This document shows positions 38,617-50,390 of a stretch of 64,000 bases of DNA, in pieces; positions within the stretch are counted from its first letter, which is position 1; every line of letters begins with the position of its first letter. The notes below the pieces were generated by a model. That model saw only the letters and a program-made list of their open reading frames with translations. It was not told the DNA's origin and did not search any database. The stretch is from Amphimedon queenslandica (lineage: Eukaryota > Porifera > Demospongiae > Haplosclerida > Niphatidae). The translations under genes and the position numbers were made by a program. The stretch covers positions 36,191-100,190 of the forward strand of contig NW_003546281.1 in NCBI RefSeq assembly GCF_000090795.2. The letters run 5' to 3'.

Positions 38617-38754
38617 ATTATAGTTTCTTACCACCAAATGCTCCTTTCCTACATTGTATGTGTTCACTAGTTAAGCCCATTTTTTTCTGATGGAGCAGAA
38701 AAATAAGAGAGTTAAAAGCTGCTCACTATATGAAAAACTCCATCATGAATGTAT

Positions 38755-39010
38755 GCCTTCACAACTGCTCACAATAGAGCATTGTCTAATGATCTTCATG
38801 ATCATACAGCATGCATGAGATTGATAGTATTGTTTCCATAACATACACGTACAGTATAGTAAATGAATGCATGTCCTCATGACTGCTCACAATAGACCAT
38901 TGTTAAACAATGTACAGCATTGTTTGACAATGGTCTATTGTGAGCAGTCATGAGGACATTCATTCATTTACATGTACTATACTGTACATGTATGTGATGC
39001 AAACAATACA
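38755..39010. repeat. Large palindrome of the 120-bp family
   Basis: Two family copies face each other around a centre near 38918; the arms contain 'cctcatgactgctcacaatag' and its complement. The arms match over ~90 bp with a few mismatches. No coding frame is seen. From 39011 to 39760 I see no gene. Confidence 0.8.
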
Positions 39011-39761
39011 CTGTACTAATAGCAACAGTATAATTATGTGCCCTCCATGTAGATTTATGCTACCATTTTACTACTTGTCTCACACTGTTGAGCAGCTGAA
39101 TTATTATTTGTCATTCGTTTATGGAAATACCTCAGTGTTAAGATATTTTTTCCTTGTTTTAGTATATATAGGGCCCACATCCACCAAACATATAGTTGTG
39201 TAAACCAAGCTTTATCAAGTGCAGTACCTGGCTGTATTTAATAAGTGCATAAGTAGTAGATTCATTATTGACATGAAATACTTGTACTGACTTAAATCTA
39301 CATTCTATGCATTGCAATAGCTATATATAAATGTTATATAGCAGCACTCAGGCTGTAGTTTTGATAATATCAATGGTTTGATCATCTTACCCCTGCATGG
39401 TCTCAAATCTGCAGTGACTTGCATTCATTTTGAGAGTTATCGATGGCATGTAGGGTCATATGTTACATAAATATGAAGTTATACATGCTTCTGATATGAC
39501 TTAATTTTTGACAACACTATCTAGTTTTTTTATTGTGTAAAAAGGCCTGTCCTTCTGGCCTAATTTTATTGTGTGTACTACGGTGCAATGAACACGAGTT
39601 TGTTTTACCAACTGAACAGGATATTAGTCTGCTGTATAGTTATACTGTTTGACAACACAATACAACTTATACATAGTGCATTAGGTCTTTTGTCTTGTCT
39701 CTCTTGAGAACAATAAGTGAATCAGAGGAACATGTTTCCTTCCTCTTTCCTCCTCTTACTG

Positions 39762-39769
39762 TATAAAAG
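39762..39769 (+). promoter_or_regulatory. TATA box of the 39.8 kb gene
   Basis: TATAAAAG lies 74 bp before the chosen ATG. The identical box at the identical spacing precedes the paralogue at 62-63 kb, and about 250 bp of upstream sequence is shared by the two genes. Confidence 0.7.
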
Positions 39770-39835
39770 TAATGAGACCATTTCCAGTAGATAGGACTAG
39801 TGAGGAAGAAACCTTTTCAGTGTAAAAGAGACAAG

Positions 39836-40876
39836 ATGTTTACAATGTCAGCTATTGATCCAGCCCTTCTCATACTGGTCAATATATACGCTGATAAATT
39901 TGATCAGAGGCAAGACACCAGTGTCTATAATAATGGTGTAATGCAGGTCAGTGTATTCGTTTCGGTCAACTACAATGGGGAGGCAAGTGAAGATGAGATA
40001 ATACCGTATGTGCAAGATAATGTCGTGATATATTCATTGAATTATGAAGAAAATGTCCAGTGGGAGAAATCTACAACTGATAACGGGTTTCATCATGATA
40101 TAGACTATGCTGCTAACAAAAACGCATCAGTGCCTTCTAAAAGTGTTTCAGACATAAGAGTTCCATTATATTTCACTGTACCTGGTGGTACTGCTGAAGG
40201 AAAGCACAGGTGGATTGCTAAGCTAGGTGACACGCAGACTAATTACGATACACCGCTAACTATTACTGTTAAAAAATTCGATGTTTCTTCTGATAAATTA
40301 GAGATTGTCAATAGAGAAGAAGTTTCTTGCAATCAATTGCGTGTGCTGAAATACAAAAGTGAGTCATATCCAGATTCACAAAAATTGCTGAAATGTATTG
40401 ATTACAAAGGAATAAAGTTTATTGGAACAGGTGGTAATGTATTTGTCTCAATGGTAATGTCAAGCAAAGGTCATAAGATGGGTTGTTTTGTTGATCACAG
40501 AGTAAAAAGTAACATAAAAATAGCCAAATCTGGACGTCTACATGCACCAGAAGAAATGATAAAACAGAATATTGAGGGCACCGGCACTATGAACTGGATC
40601 GACTGTGACTGTTTAGAAAACTCCTTAGATTTAGAATCTAGCGATATTGAGCAAGCCTGGAATGAGGGAGTAGTTTTGGTGAAGGTCCATCACGAGTCTG
40701 TAATGATGGGTAAGCAATATTCTTACGATGGTTATGGCCAGAAAGTTGATTACGAGTTAAATAATTTTGTATTGGAAGACACTTTCGGTGGCAGGGTGGA
40801 GGTCAACATTGACTGGGATGTCAGTGACTGGTGGGGAAATTGGGCCGTTAGGTCTGCTAAAGTTGTATATCCATGA
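39836..40876 (+). CDS. Intronless gene of unknown function, inverted-pair copy 1
   Basis: A single open frame of 346 residues from ATG 39836 (MFTMSAIDPALL...); a second Met three codons on is equally conserved in the paralogue. The longer frame upstream starts at a GTG and falls in the expected 5' untranslated leader. No signal peptide or membrane span is seen. Conserved blocks with the paralogue include LVNIYAD, TSVYNNGVMQVSVFVSVNY, a HRWIAKL strand, GIKFIGTGGN and the C-terminal DTFGGRVEVNIDWDVSDWWG. The composition (many short beta-like strands, aromatic C-terminus) suggests a beta-rich soluble protein. I do not recognise the family. Lack of introns contrasts with most neighbours and leaves retroposition or lateral acquisition open. 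A possible AATAAA is near 40965. Confidence 0.8.
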   Translation: MFTMSAIDPALLILVNIYADKFDQRQDTSVYNNGVMQVSVFVSVNYNGEASEDEIIPYVQDNVVIYSLNYEENVQWEKSTTDNGFHHDIDYAANKNASVPSKSVSDIRVPLYFTVPGGTAEGKHRWIAKLGDTQTNYDTPLTITVKKFDVSSDKLEIVNREEVSCNQLRVLKYKSESYPDSQKLLKCIDYKGIKFIGTGGNVFVSMVMSSKGHKMGCFVDHRVKSNIKIAKSGRLHAPEEMIKQNIEGTGTMNWIDCDCLENSLDLESSDIEQAWNEGVVLVKVHHESVMMGKQYSYDGYGQKVDYELNNFVLEDTFGGRVEVNIDWDVSDWWGNWAVRSAKVVYP

Positions 40877-41771
40877 AATATACAATTTAAATAATTATAA
40901 ATTTTGACTTTGATTTAGGCCTATTTTTTGCTAATTTGATTTACATTTATACAAAAGTTTTCTCAATAAAATGATTAAATAAGCCAGCTAGTTTTATGTT
41001 CATTAGTAATGAATAAAATCATGAGCAAAACTTGATTGGTGTGATTGATCACTGGGGGAAAGAATACTGAGAGTATTTTAGTAGAGGAAGTGCTCATAAT
41101 GGTAATATCTATAGAATATCGTCACAGACGAACTTTTGTGAAAAAATAATTTTCACACCTTACAAGTGTAAACAAGGTTTTAAAATAATTGGATTTTTGG
41201 GCATGCTATCTGACTCCAGAAGTAATAGAGAGCCTGTTACAGTTTGCTCTGTATACATTTCAACTTAACTCCGGAAATGTTGAAATACTTAAGGGAGAGA
41301 TAGAGAAAGAAAGCAAAGTCCAAATGTATAAAAAACAATGATTATAGATTTCTAGTTAATGTAAACTCAAAGCATACACATTATATACATAAATATCAGG
41401 GACAGAAAAAAGGAGAGTAGTATAGGACTCTCTAGAAACAAGCAAGTGCATAGAACTAGGAAAAAGGAGAGGAAGTGCCAATTACACAGTTACTGCACAT
41501 GCAAATACCTATGGAGGTGAGTAAATGCAACTAGACCATAAAGCTTTCCGGCAATTTTTTTGTTATACAGATTTTGATATACAGTGTCTGTTATAACATA
41601 TCATGAAACTGAGATTCATTTAGGCTGTTTTTTCACTTTCATTATAGTTTCTATTTTCAACTGGCTTCTAAGGCCAAACATTATTCACTAAACAAAACTA
41701 TAATATTGTATACATAAAACACTATAAATAATATCTAACACGGAAATTATAAACACATGTATTAAGCACAC
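40877..41771. other. Intergenic between convergent genes
   Basis: The first ~120 bp resemble the 3' flank of the 62-kb paralogue. The rest is AT-rich with no supported gene or named repeat. Confidence 0.6.
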
Positions 41772-44700
41772 TCAAGTTGAAATCCATTCAAGAAGAGGTT
41801 CACGAGCCTGAGAATAATCACCTGTATCTTGTATGTCATTGTTGTTTGCATCAGAGTATCTTTGACTTGATGGCCTTGTTATTACCTTCTTTTTGAATGT
41901 CTCTAAAAGTAATGTTTTTGTGTACTGCAATAGTAGGCATAGTTTCCTTAGCTTCTTTGTCACTACTAGGACATGGTAGACAATGATCAAGCAGCTAATA
42001 ATGATAGCTGGGCAAATCGATATCGAAACAAATATTGCAACTTTTTCAGGATATTCATGGAAATAAGCTATTGCAGTGTAGAACACAATGCTGGTGTTCA
42101 GAATAAGAAAAATGTTCATAACATTGAGTATTTTGTTTTTGAAAGGCAGAAAGTAGGCTTGAGATACATCAAAGGTTAGAACTATCAAAAATACAATTAG
42201 TTGAAAGAACAATGATAAAGGCGCATATCTCAGTCCATCTATTGTATCCATTATGTACATGAAGACCACTATAATTTGATTTATTGCAAACCAGTACCAC
42301 CTGTTTGCTTTGTAAGGTGCATGAATTGCTTCAAAAAAGGGGCGAATGTATTTTCTTGAGCTATCATATTTTAGCAGAATTTTACCAAAAAGTATCACCA
42401 CCAAATATGGAATTAATATAAATCCCACTACAACTGAAGTTATTGCCATCAACCATTGATGCTCAGGGCTAGCATATGCTGTTGTTCCATTGAAATACCA
42501 AACTGTTTTGTTTAAAAATGATGTTTCACTTTCTATGGTGATTGTTGCCGGCTTAAATACATTGAGTATTGCCTGAACTAATTGAGTGAATGACAGATGA
42601 ACCACTGTCACAAGAACTTGAACTGATGAGTTAGACAAACAATTAGAAACTTTTGATGAAAATTTACTCAAAATAACAAGAAAGCCAATAATTAGGATTA
42701 GATAAACAGGAAAAAATAAGCTTAGTCCAGCCTTCCATATTTCTGTCATTCCATTATAGGCACAAAGCGGAAAACCTTGATTAAGGTTTAGCCAAGATAT
42801 AAAAGCACTGCAAAATCTAATAAAGTATTTTACTTTTCCACAGTCATGGCATGGTATCATTAAATACCCTGCAATCCCAGCATTAGTTATTTGTGCATAG
42901 AATATGATGCTGTTCAGTGTACCCATAGCTAACGTCAACTTTAGTAGATACAATAGGAAGACAAGGAGAGGGCCAGCTAGTATATAAATTATTGATGCGA
43001 ACATCCATTCTTTATCATTACATGTGAGACACACAATTGAGCCAAACACTACACTACGGTTAGAAATGCATTCCCCACAAAGATCTCCTTTCCTTGAGCC
43101 ATAGCATAGTCGTTTTGGGTCTCCTGTTTTTGAGGAAGTAAGGAATGAAGTTGTACCATTAAATTTCAGCATGTCATGATGACTATGAATGTTACAGTAC
43201 CCTGGAGGACAAGAACAACTGTAATGAAGTGAATTATTTTGTCCTAAGCCAGCCCACAAATATCGGTAGGGTCGAGTAAAGGTCACATTGTTAATGTCAC
43301 ACTCTAATATTCTTCCATTAGAATATTTGCTGACAAATCTCTTGAAACTTGTTGAACACCCACAGGCTCCTTTAGAAGGGTCTAATTCGAATCCTGGAGG
43401 ACACATTTTCAGTGTGATTTCTCTTTTAACAATTTTGCTTGGATTTGATATACTGAAAAGCAGCATTCCTGTTTTATTGTTTCCTGATAGATGAGTTGTG
43501 TGAATAGTTAACCTGACATTTGTGCAATGGCTTGTCCCCTTAATAATGATGGTATATGTATTTTGCTTTCCGTTAATCAACCAATCATTACTTCTCAGTA
43601 CATTTTTCTTTTTTTCAGCAGCTGATACCGTTACAATGTCATATGTGTCATGATAATTGCTATCAATGACGCAAATTGGTATATTTAGTGATGCTCCAGG
43701 GTAGGCTTTATATGATTGTCCATTATCATCTATTACTAAATGATAACCATATGACACAATATCAGTAAAATTGGAACGATTAAAAATTATATTATATGCG
43801 TCTATAATTTTTGTTTTTGTTTTCTCAATCATGTAGCAGTTAGCTTCAAAGAGTTTTTCAGAATATATATCATTTCCTGCTATATCTGCTGTATTGTTAC
43901 TGAAGTTCATTATGATATTTTTGAAACTGTTTGCGTGAAACTGAAATGTACATGGGCTTTTAATAAAGATATTACCCTTAGCATAAATGGCTCCTCCCAA
44001 TGATTTGGCTGTATTGTTAGTAAAGTTAGCTCTTAGTCCATTCTTCAAGTATAAGAGACTATTTCCAAGCAATCGAAATGCTGGTCCTTGATCAGCTGTA
44101 TTATTGTAAAATGAGAGCATTCCTTGAAGTTTAACATTTGATTGTACTATTTCAAAAACAGACCCATAATTTTGTGAAAATGTGCTAGGATATGCTTCTG
44201 TCCCCTTGATTGTAAGCCTGTTTAAGTTGATAAAGTAAAAGACACTTGACGGAAGAAATAATTTGACAATATTGTCATACATGTATTTTAAATTTGGATT
44301 ATGATGTGCAATAACAGATTCCATTACAAAATAAACCTCAGATTTTTCAGTGTTTGGGTAGACAGTAGTGTACATACTGGCTCCATGGTATTGAGCAAAG
44401 TTTTTGATAAATGAAACGTTATGAAACATAAAATATATTTTTGGTTTAATGGTAACATTAACATATGCCACAGACAGGTAAACTGCTCCAGCACTCCAGA
44501 ATTTGGTTTCATTGTATGGCTCTCCATTGCTGATAAAACTTGTATTTGTTACATATAAAGCATAGTAGGTTGGATTATGTAAATAATGTAAATGCTTATT
44601 AAAAATGCAAGAGTTTGTAATTGCTGCTCCACGACATTTTGATACTATTGAATTTTTAGAAAAAAGGGAACCATTAATAACAGTTTGTGAGTGAAGATTA

Positions 44701-45653
44701 GAATTAAAATAAAGGATTAATATTGCACCACCAAAGTATCCTGTACAAGAAGTAAAATTGGTTCTAAGAATATTAACAGTTGCTGGTACATCATTTTGTG
44801 TATACAAAATTGTGACACCAGCAGCATTAATAACAGGGAATGATTTTTTGAATAAATGCTGAAGGCCAGTGGCACATATTCCTTTTTTCAAGTATTGATT
44901 ATTTGCAAAATTATGTTCAAAACTTGAATCTGTAATATTTAAGTTATATCTTGAATAATTTTTTGGAGTAACTTGGTTGCTAAAAAGGACGACTACACCA
45001 CTACCAGTACTAATGTTTTTAAAAGCAGCTAATGAATAATTTTGTGAGTAGCTAACATTAAGATAGTTAAAAGAAGCATTTGGAAGATTAACAGCTACTA
45101 TAGCAAACCCATTGTAACCAGTGAAATTAATATACTTAGCATACAAACTACTAATATTAGTGAAAACCAGTACAGCAGCTTGATACTGAGTAAAGTGTAT
45201 AGGAGAACTCGTGCAATTAATAAGATTATTATCTAATGTAGTGAGATTTGTTCCACAATTGCTAAAGTGAAGATGACTCAGTGTTAATGAACCATTTATG
45301 CCATGGAATGCAAAGCCTCTTGTCCAATATTTATCATAAGATTCTCTATTGTTTGGTATGCAAATGATATGAGCAAGGGCATCACTTGTGATAGTGAGGG
45401 AATGATTGACATTAACTGTACAGAATTTACCTGAGCTAATGTTGTGAGGGATAGTAGAATCAAGTGTAATGACAACATCTTTAACATCTTTGCTATACAG
45501 TTCCAATTGATTGTTACACAGGAGTCCTTCCAGTTGATGGCTAGTATTGACAATAATAATAGTAAAGGAGCTGGATTGAACAAAAGCCACCAAATGTAGC
45601 AGAAAGATGATTGTTACCGCAGGAGCCATAACGTCTGATAAGTAATAGTGCAT
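41772..45653 (-). CDS. Large beta-helix ectodomain, multispan membrane protein
   Basis: One uninterrupted frame of 1293 residues. A start at 45629 (MAPAVTIIFLLHLVAFVQSSS) gives the best signal peptide; the upstream ATG at 45653 adds eight residues. Residues ~30-660 are repeats of short beta strands with many N-x-S/T sequons and phrases such as NNTADQGPAF and NNTAKSLGGAIYAKGN, typical of right-handed parallel beta-helix (polymorphic-membrane-protein-like) folds. Residues ~749-875 are Cys-rich (CPPGFELDPSKGACGC, then CSCPPGYC and GDLCGEC). From ~880 on there are about eight to nine hydrophobic spans, ending in a polar tail of ~60 residues. Similar proteins form large families in sponges, placozoans and some protists; ligand and function are unknown. 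Adhesion, sensing or allorecognition are guesses. The exon at 47-457 may be the end of a relative. Confidence 0.8.
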   Translation of the reverse strand: MHYYLSDVMAPAVTIIFLLHLVAFVQSSSFTIIIVNTSHQLEGLLCNNQLELYSKDVKDVVITLDSTIPHNISSGKFCTVNVNHSLTITSDALAHIICIPNNRESYDKYWTRGFAFHGINGSLTLSHLHFSNCGTNLTTLDNNLINCTSSPIHFTQYQAAVLVFTNISSLYAKYINFTGYNGFAIVAVNLPNASFNYLNVSYSQNYSLAAFKNISTGSGVVVLFSNQVTPKNYSRYNLNITDSSFEHNFANNQYLKKGICATGLQHLFKKSFPVINAAGVTILYTQNDVPATVNILRTNFTSCTGYFGGAILILYFNSNLHSQTVINGSLFSKNSIVSKCRGAAITNSCIFNKHLHYLHNPTYYALYVTNTSFISNGEPYNETKFWSAGAVYLSVAYVNVTIKPKIYFMFHNVSFIKNFAQYHGASMYTTVYPNTEKSEVYFVMESVIAHHNPNLKYMYDNIVKLFLPSSVFYFINLNRLTIKGTEAYPSTFSQNYGSVFEIVQSNVKLQGMLSFYNNTADQGPAFRLLGNSLLYLKNGLRANFTNNTAKSLGGAIYAKGNIFIKSPCTFQFHANSFKNIIMNFSNNTADIAGNDIYSEKLFEANCYMIEKTKTKIIDAYNIIFNRSNFTDIVSYGYHLVIDDNGQSYKAYPGASLNIPICVIDSNYHDTYDIVTVSAAEKKKNVLRSNDWLINGKQNTYTIIIKGTSHCTNVRLTIHTTHLSGNNKTGMLLFSISNPSKIVKREITLKMCPPGFELDPSKGACGCSTSFKRFVSKYSNGRILECDINNVTFTRPYRYLWAGLGQNNSLHYSCSCPPGYCNIHSHHDMLKFNGTTSFLTSSKTGDPKRLCYGSRKGDLCGECISNRSVVFGSIVCLTCNDKEWMFASIIYILAGPLLVFLLYLLKLTLAMGTLNSIIFYAQITNAGIAGYLMIPCHDCGKVKYFIRFCSAFISWLNLNQGFPLCAYNGMTEIWKAGLSLFFPVYLILIIGFLVILSKFSSKVSNCLSNSSVQVLVTVVHLSFTQLVQAILNVFKPATITIESETSFLNKTVWYFNGTTAYASPEHQWLMAITSVVVGFILIPYLVVILFGKILLKYDSSRKYIRPFFEAIHAPYKANRWYWFAINQIIVVFMYIMDTIDGLRYAPLSLFFQLIVFLIVLTFDVSQAYFLPFKNKILNVMNIFLILNTSIVFYTAIAYFHEYPEKVAIFVSISICPAIIISCLIIVYHVLVVTKKLRKLCLLLQYTKTLLLETFKKKVITRPSSQRYSDANNNDIQDTGDYSQAREPLLEWIST

Positions 45654-46230
45654 TCAAAAGACAAGTCTATAGTAATATTTGTTTGTGATACAAAAATTGA
45701 AAATGCTATGTTTGCCCAAGATAAAAACTGTTATTTTTGCTGCAATGGTTTGATTATAAACAGTAAATGACATTTCATCAAAATCTAGTATCATAATGAC
45801 CACAAAAGAGTTGTTCATTTTATTACAGTATCTGATGCTGTGCAGAAAATATTCAGAGGAATAAAATTTTTAATTAATCATTTGTTACAGTAAATTTTCA
45901 AATAGACTATTTAGGCTTGTGTTTAAAGATGGTTTGATATATGTCCTTGCACTGCATAGAATTTTAGTTTATTCCAACTAAACTTTTTTCTGCAAAAATT
46001 GAAAAAAATCAAATTTTGTACAGGCTGCAATTAACTACATGTATTACGGTCACCTTATAAAAATTAAAATTACAATAAAAACACAATTTTAAACTTAATT
46101 CATGTATTATATTAATGATATTCAGTAATAGCTTGGATATGCAATTATGACTAAATTTAGCATTTTTGGCAAAACTATAATTCATATCGTCACAAATTAG
46201 TGCATTACTTAATATAGCTAGTAAATATAC

Positions 46231-46900
46231 CTGGTATGATGGTCTTTAGTGTCTGAAATCCTAAAGCTTTAAGTAACCAAACAACTTCAAAATACTGCAT
46301 ACCAACATGCTTCATATCCTAATAATAAAAACAGCATAATGAAAGAGGGAGAGGAGAAAGAAAGCAAGAGAGAGAGGGAGGAATGAGAGAGAGAGGGAAA
46401 TGAGAGAGAGAAAGAGTTAGAACCTGTGATTGTCCTGCCACAATATCTCCATTTTCTTTATTGCTTCAAAAGGATCATACAGCGGCCATTTCTCCTATGA
46501 AGTACAAAAATAGCTTGAAATCAAAAGCCAAAATATGCAGTGTCAAAACTGTGAAAATAAACCCCTTTAATCAATTTTATTACTAGGATTTTTGCACTTA
46601 GATCTACAAGGTATCAACAGGTATACAACACCAATATGAGAGTTAGAGAAGTATAGATCCTGTTCCTTTCCAACTCATTCAATTAAATCAAAATTATTTC
46701 TATCATCAGAGCAACCTGTTAATCAGATACATGTACAATTTAGCAAAAAACATCTCTAGTAGCTAGATTGTCAATTTAAAGCACCAAATCATATCATTCT
46801 GTATAAAACTAACTTGAATTGATAAGACAAGCCAATCAGCCACACCCTTTTCTGCAGCATGCAGCAACGTGGCCGATGGTATGACTCCATACCGCTCCAT
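46231..46900 (-). CDS. Possible small multi-exon gene or fragment (ankyrin-like start)
   Basis: Three exon-like pieces on the minus strand, each with splice-type borders: 46814-46900 (29 residues from ATG, with an ankyrin-like SATLLHAAEKGVADWL), 46424-46494 (EKWPLYDPFEAIKKMEILW) and 46231-46318 (KHVGMQYFEVVWLLKALGF). Joining pieces 2 and 3 leaves a phase conflict, so the model is incomplete or the gene is degraded. It overlaps the alternative plus-strand model; at most one is likely right in the overlap. Confidence 0.3.
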
Positions 46901-48243
46901 ACCCTTCTCTTATATTTCCGAGTAGGAGTCTTCCCTGTGGTAGTGAAGAAAGGACTTCATCAGTTAGGAGGACTGATAGAGTGTCCAGCTGGACACTGGT
47001 TGTGCTGACACAGTAAACTGACTGCATTTGTTGATAGCGGGAAAGGATCATTGAGAACGCAACACCTCTTATATTTACAGAGACAGGCTACCATTACCAC
47101 TCACAGCTACAGCAGGTATTAATATAAATTTACTAGTTATTTGTTTGGGTTTAAATTTAAAACTTTTATTAATTATAACGACTAGCAGCCATTTTGAAAA
47201 ATTAATTAATTAACAATAATTATCATGATAATTCTAATTTTAATTCCAGCTCTATTTGGTTGAGTAAAGCCGTTACTTCAAATTACAATGCTAACTCGTT
47301 CCACGAGAGTTTTCTTCTTGGCATAACGTCTCACCGTGACCTCCACCTGTTCAAAGTTCAGCATCAAGCAACATTCCAAGTTGAAGGACAAGAAGAGGAG
47401 AAGGAGGAGGAGAAGGAAGACAGTCAAAGAACTGGTTCTGTTGTTTTACTTGTCACTAAGTGTATTATGAGTAAGAGACAGAATAGCGTCAATACTGTCT
47501 AAGGCGCAACTTGGTAAGTTATTAAAGTTGCTCCAAATTGGGCCAATTTGGCCAAATTTTGCCAAAAATGAAAAGCAGAGGATTCTGCATTTATATAATT
47601 TTTGATGCATATACTTTTGTACATGTTCTTATATGTATGTTGTGTATAAAGTTTGAGGTGATTCCAGTTAAATTTATGATTTGTAAAGTTACTCTAAAAT
47701 TGTGCCAAAGTGTCTGTGCTTTATTTAGTACAGGGATTTTAGCTAAATTTCACAAAAATAGAAAAGAGATAATTTGCATATTATAATTTTTCTCTGCTGC
47801 ATATAGATGTTCTTATGTTGTGTAGAAGTTTGAGCTGATTTCAATCAAAATTGGATTTTTAAAGAATTTTTAAAGTTGTTCTCCAAAAGTCAATATCAGT
47901 AATCAAAGATTCATATCTACTCTTGTTAATAGTTATAACTAATAATTCTTCTCTCCTCCCCCTCTCATTAGACTCCAGTCTCAATACATTAACAGTACTC
48001 GATTCTCATCAATGTGCCGTCATTCTGCTTGTTATAATAATAATGACGGTTCTTACTCTTCATTCTTCTTCTTCCCAGCAACAGTCACTGGCTCTCTCTT
48101 CAGTCTTTAGTATTGAACCAAACATGGAGTTCTTCAAATATGATGACACTATTCTAAAATATGTTGGGAAGTTGAGCGACATCCTTTTTAAATGGCTGCT
48201 GCTGTTTACTTTCACTGAGGAGGGGATTATGTATCCTAATTAA
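46859..48243 (+). CDS. Possible three-exon gene with an internal TGA
   Basis: Three plus-strand pieces have matching phases and GT-AG borders: 46859-47115, 47250-47470 and 47972-48243 (stop TAA), 250 codons in all. The first carries an in-frame TGA at 47006-47008. The second includes an acidic stretch rich in Glu/Lys (residues ~135-150). The third has one strong hydrophobic segment (CAVILLVIIIMTVLTL), so a single-span membrane protein is possible. No family is recognised. The TGA means either a pseudogene, a wrong first exon, a sequencing error or, least likely, selenocysteine. The large second intron holds the ~170-bp repeat family, as in other introns here. Confidence 0.3.
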
Positions 48244-48785
48244 TGCCCCATGCACATTCCTGTAGCCCATGGTTTTTTTTCCAAAGAATGTGAAAAAATT
48301 ACCCCCAATTTTTATTACATTTTCTGATGCATATTGACGTCCTTACGCTGTGTAGAAAGTTTGAGATGATTCCAACTTAAATTTTGTAAGTCACAGCCAT
48401 TTTAAGAAATAGGCCAAAATCTGAAAATATCCAAGGCTATAGCCCATGCTTTTTCCCCAAAAATGGCTAAAAAATCATCCCCAATTTTTATTACATATTC
48501 TGATACATATTGATGTACTTATGCTGTGTAGAAAGTTTGAGCTGATTCCGACTTAAATATTTTAAATTACGGCCATTTTAAAAAATTAACAAAAATCTGA
48601 AAAGTACCCAAGGCTATAGCCCATGGTTTTTCCCCAAAAATGGCTAAAAAATCATCCCCAATTTTTATTACATTTTCTGATACATATTGATGTACTTATG
48701 CTGTGTAGAAAGTTTGAGTTGATTCCGACTTAAATTTTTCAATTTACGGCCATTAAGAAATGACCAAAATCTGAAAAATGCCCAT
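47515..48785. repeat. Interspersed family, several units
   Basis: Two groups of units lie at 47515-47890 (inside a proposed intron) and 48250-48785 (three nearly identical units of ~180 bp with 'aaggctatagcccatg', 'tgctgtgtagaaagtttgagctgattcc' and 'cggccattttaa'). Confidence 0.8.
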
Positions 48786-49514
48786 ATACATGTACATACA
48801 CAGTGTACTGTATAACATGATAATTTCTCTTTCCTCTCTTTTCTTATTATTTTCTCTCCTTAAGCTACATGAGCTTGTACATGTACATTAATAATTAATA
48901 ATGTGCAATTATAATCCTTAACTTACATTATTATGCCTAGAGGAGTGTGGATTGGTAAAGGGGTGGGCAAAGACTGGGAGGAGTCTAGTAATATTTGTAC
49001 ATGCATTACTACTATGGAAAAACTGAACCGTTGAATATAAAGCAGAATGATATGACCTCAAGCTACACCCACTCTGGCACTAGCTACCCTATACAGTGTA
49101 TACTCCCTCCAACTGAAGGTCATGTGATCAGTGACTCCGCCCTATTATACCCCCACTATAATAACGGATTGGTAATAGCGTATTATGATAGGAATGGGAA
49201 TGGAAAAACAACGAATTAAGAACAGGGATCAAAAGCTACCAATTTAATCATTATTGATAAGGTTTCTGAGTGATACTTTCCATTAGCTGAGTAAGTCATT
49301 AATTATTATTATTATTATTAATTGATGGGTGTGGTCTTAAAACGTCGTTTTTTTAGTTTGTCATGTCGAAACTGGTTGATCCTGCCCGTTAATGAGGACA
49401 AACCGGTTTGTCTGGTTCCTAATAGTTCACTCTCAGAGTATCAATTTTCCTTCTATAAAAAATATCACAGGAGAATTTTGTAGCAAAAGTAATTCTGAAA
49501 TTATTAATTAATTA

Positions 49515-49555
<41 letters not shown>

Positions 49556-50390
49556 GGTGTTAATGTATGGTAGTGCGTCAGTAGCTGAGGAGGTGTGTCA
49601 CTTGAACCCCAGGGACCAATTTCCCTCCCTCTCAATGCACTGGAGACTGGACGGGAACTGAGGCAGTTGGACATAGTGTCATTCTTCCTTAGGAACTGAG
49701 GTATATGATATACTATTTATAGTAACAATGATACTAGTAACACTGATACCATTTATAGCAACAGTAATACTGTTACTATTTATAATAGTGATAAATGATA
49801 CTATTTATAGTAACATATACCGTAAATATTCAAATAAAACCAAGGGTGTTTATTTTATTGCAGGACAAAAAAATTCATAAAATAAAAAATAAAATAAAAC
49901 CTGGTGTCAAACTTGCGGTTCTAGGATCAGTGTCGGGACACTCTAAACTGGGTAGTACCTGCATGTATATGAGTAAAATAAGCATATCTGTACTTGGAGA
50001 TTATTAGTACCAGGGATTTATTCAAGCCTGGCTTTTATTTGAACATTTATGGTACTACTTATAGTAGTGATAAATGGTGCTATTTATGCTAACACTGATA
50101 CTGTTACTATGTATAATAAGAACTAAGAACTGCTATTGTAGTAATAATTGGTACTGTTCATAGTAGTAGTATTGATAATAAAATTATAGTAACAACGCTA
50201 CATGTATTATGATAATTTATAGTAGCAAATACTACATGTAGTATGTACATCTACTTATGCAGGCAGGCAGACAGACACACTTCTTGCTTTTTGTCTTAGT
50301 AGGCTTGCTTTAGCTTGCACACTTAATGTAGTTATCTTTAAATCACAGAATAAGAAATAAAACAGTTAAACATTTTAACTAGTCAATCAA
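48786..50390. other. Intergenic with microsatellites and one MITE
   Basis: No supported gene. It holds a (TTA)n tract at 49518-49555, an irregular 'actatttatagtaacaatgatact' repeat at ~49700-49810 and 50050-50220, and the MITE at 49818-50054. Confidence 0.65.
49818..50054. mobile_element. MITE with TACCRTAAATRTTCAAATAAAA ends
   Basis: Terminal inverted repeats of ~24 bp with few mismatches (TACCGTAAATATTCAAATAA left; TACCATAAATGTTCAAATAA right, inverted) enclose 237 bp. Inserted in a simple-repeat region, so the target duplication is unclear. Confidence 0.85.

Noticed and set aside
16231-46900. Candidate tRNA genes among short GC-richer patches
   Set aside because: No patch showed both a plausible A box and B box with a cloverleaf by eye; a tRNA scan would be decisive.
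48995-49219. 74-codon plus-strand frame
   Set aside because: Compositionally unremarkable and isolated, with no splice or homology support.
49372-49386. CTGGTTGATCCTGCC, identical to the 5' end of 18S rRNA
   Set aside because: The match stops after 15 bases and the following sequence is not rRNA; no rRNA gene here.
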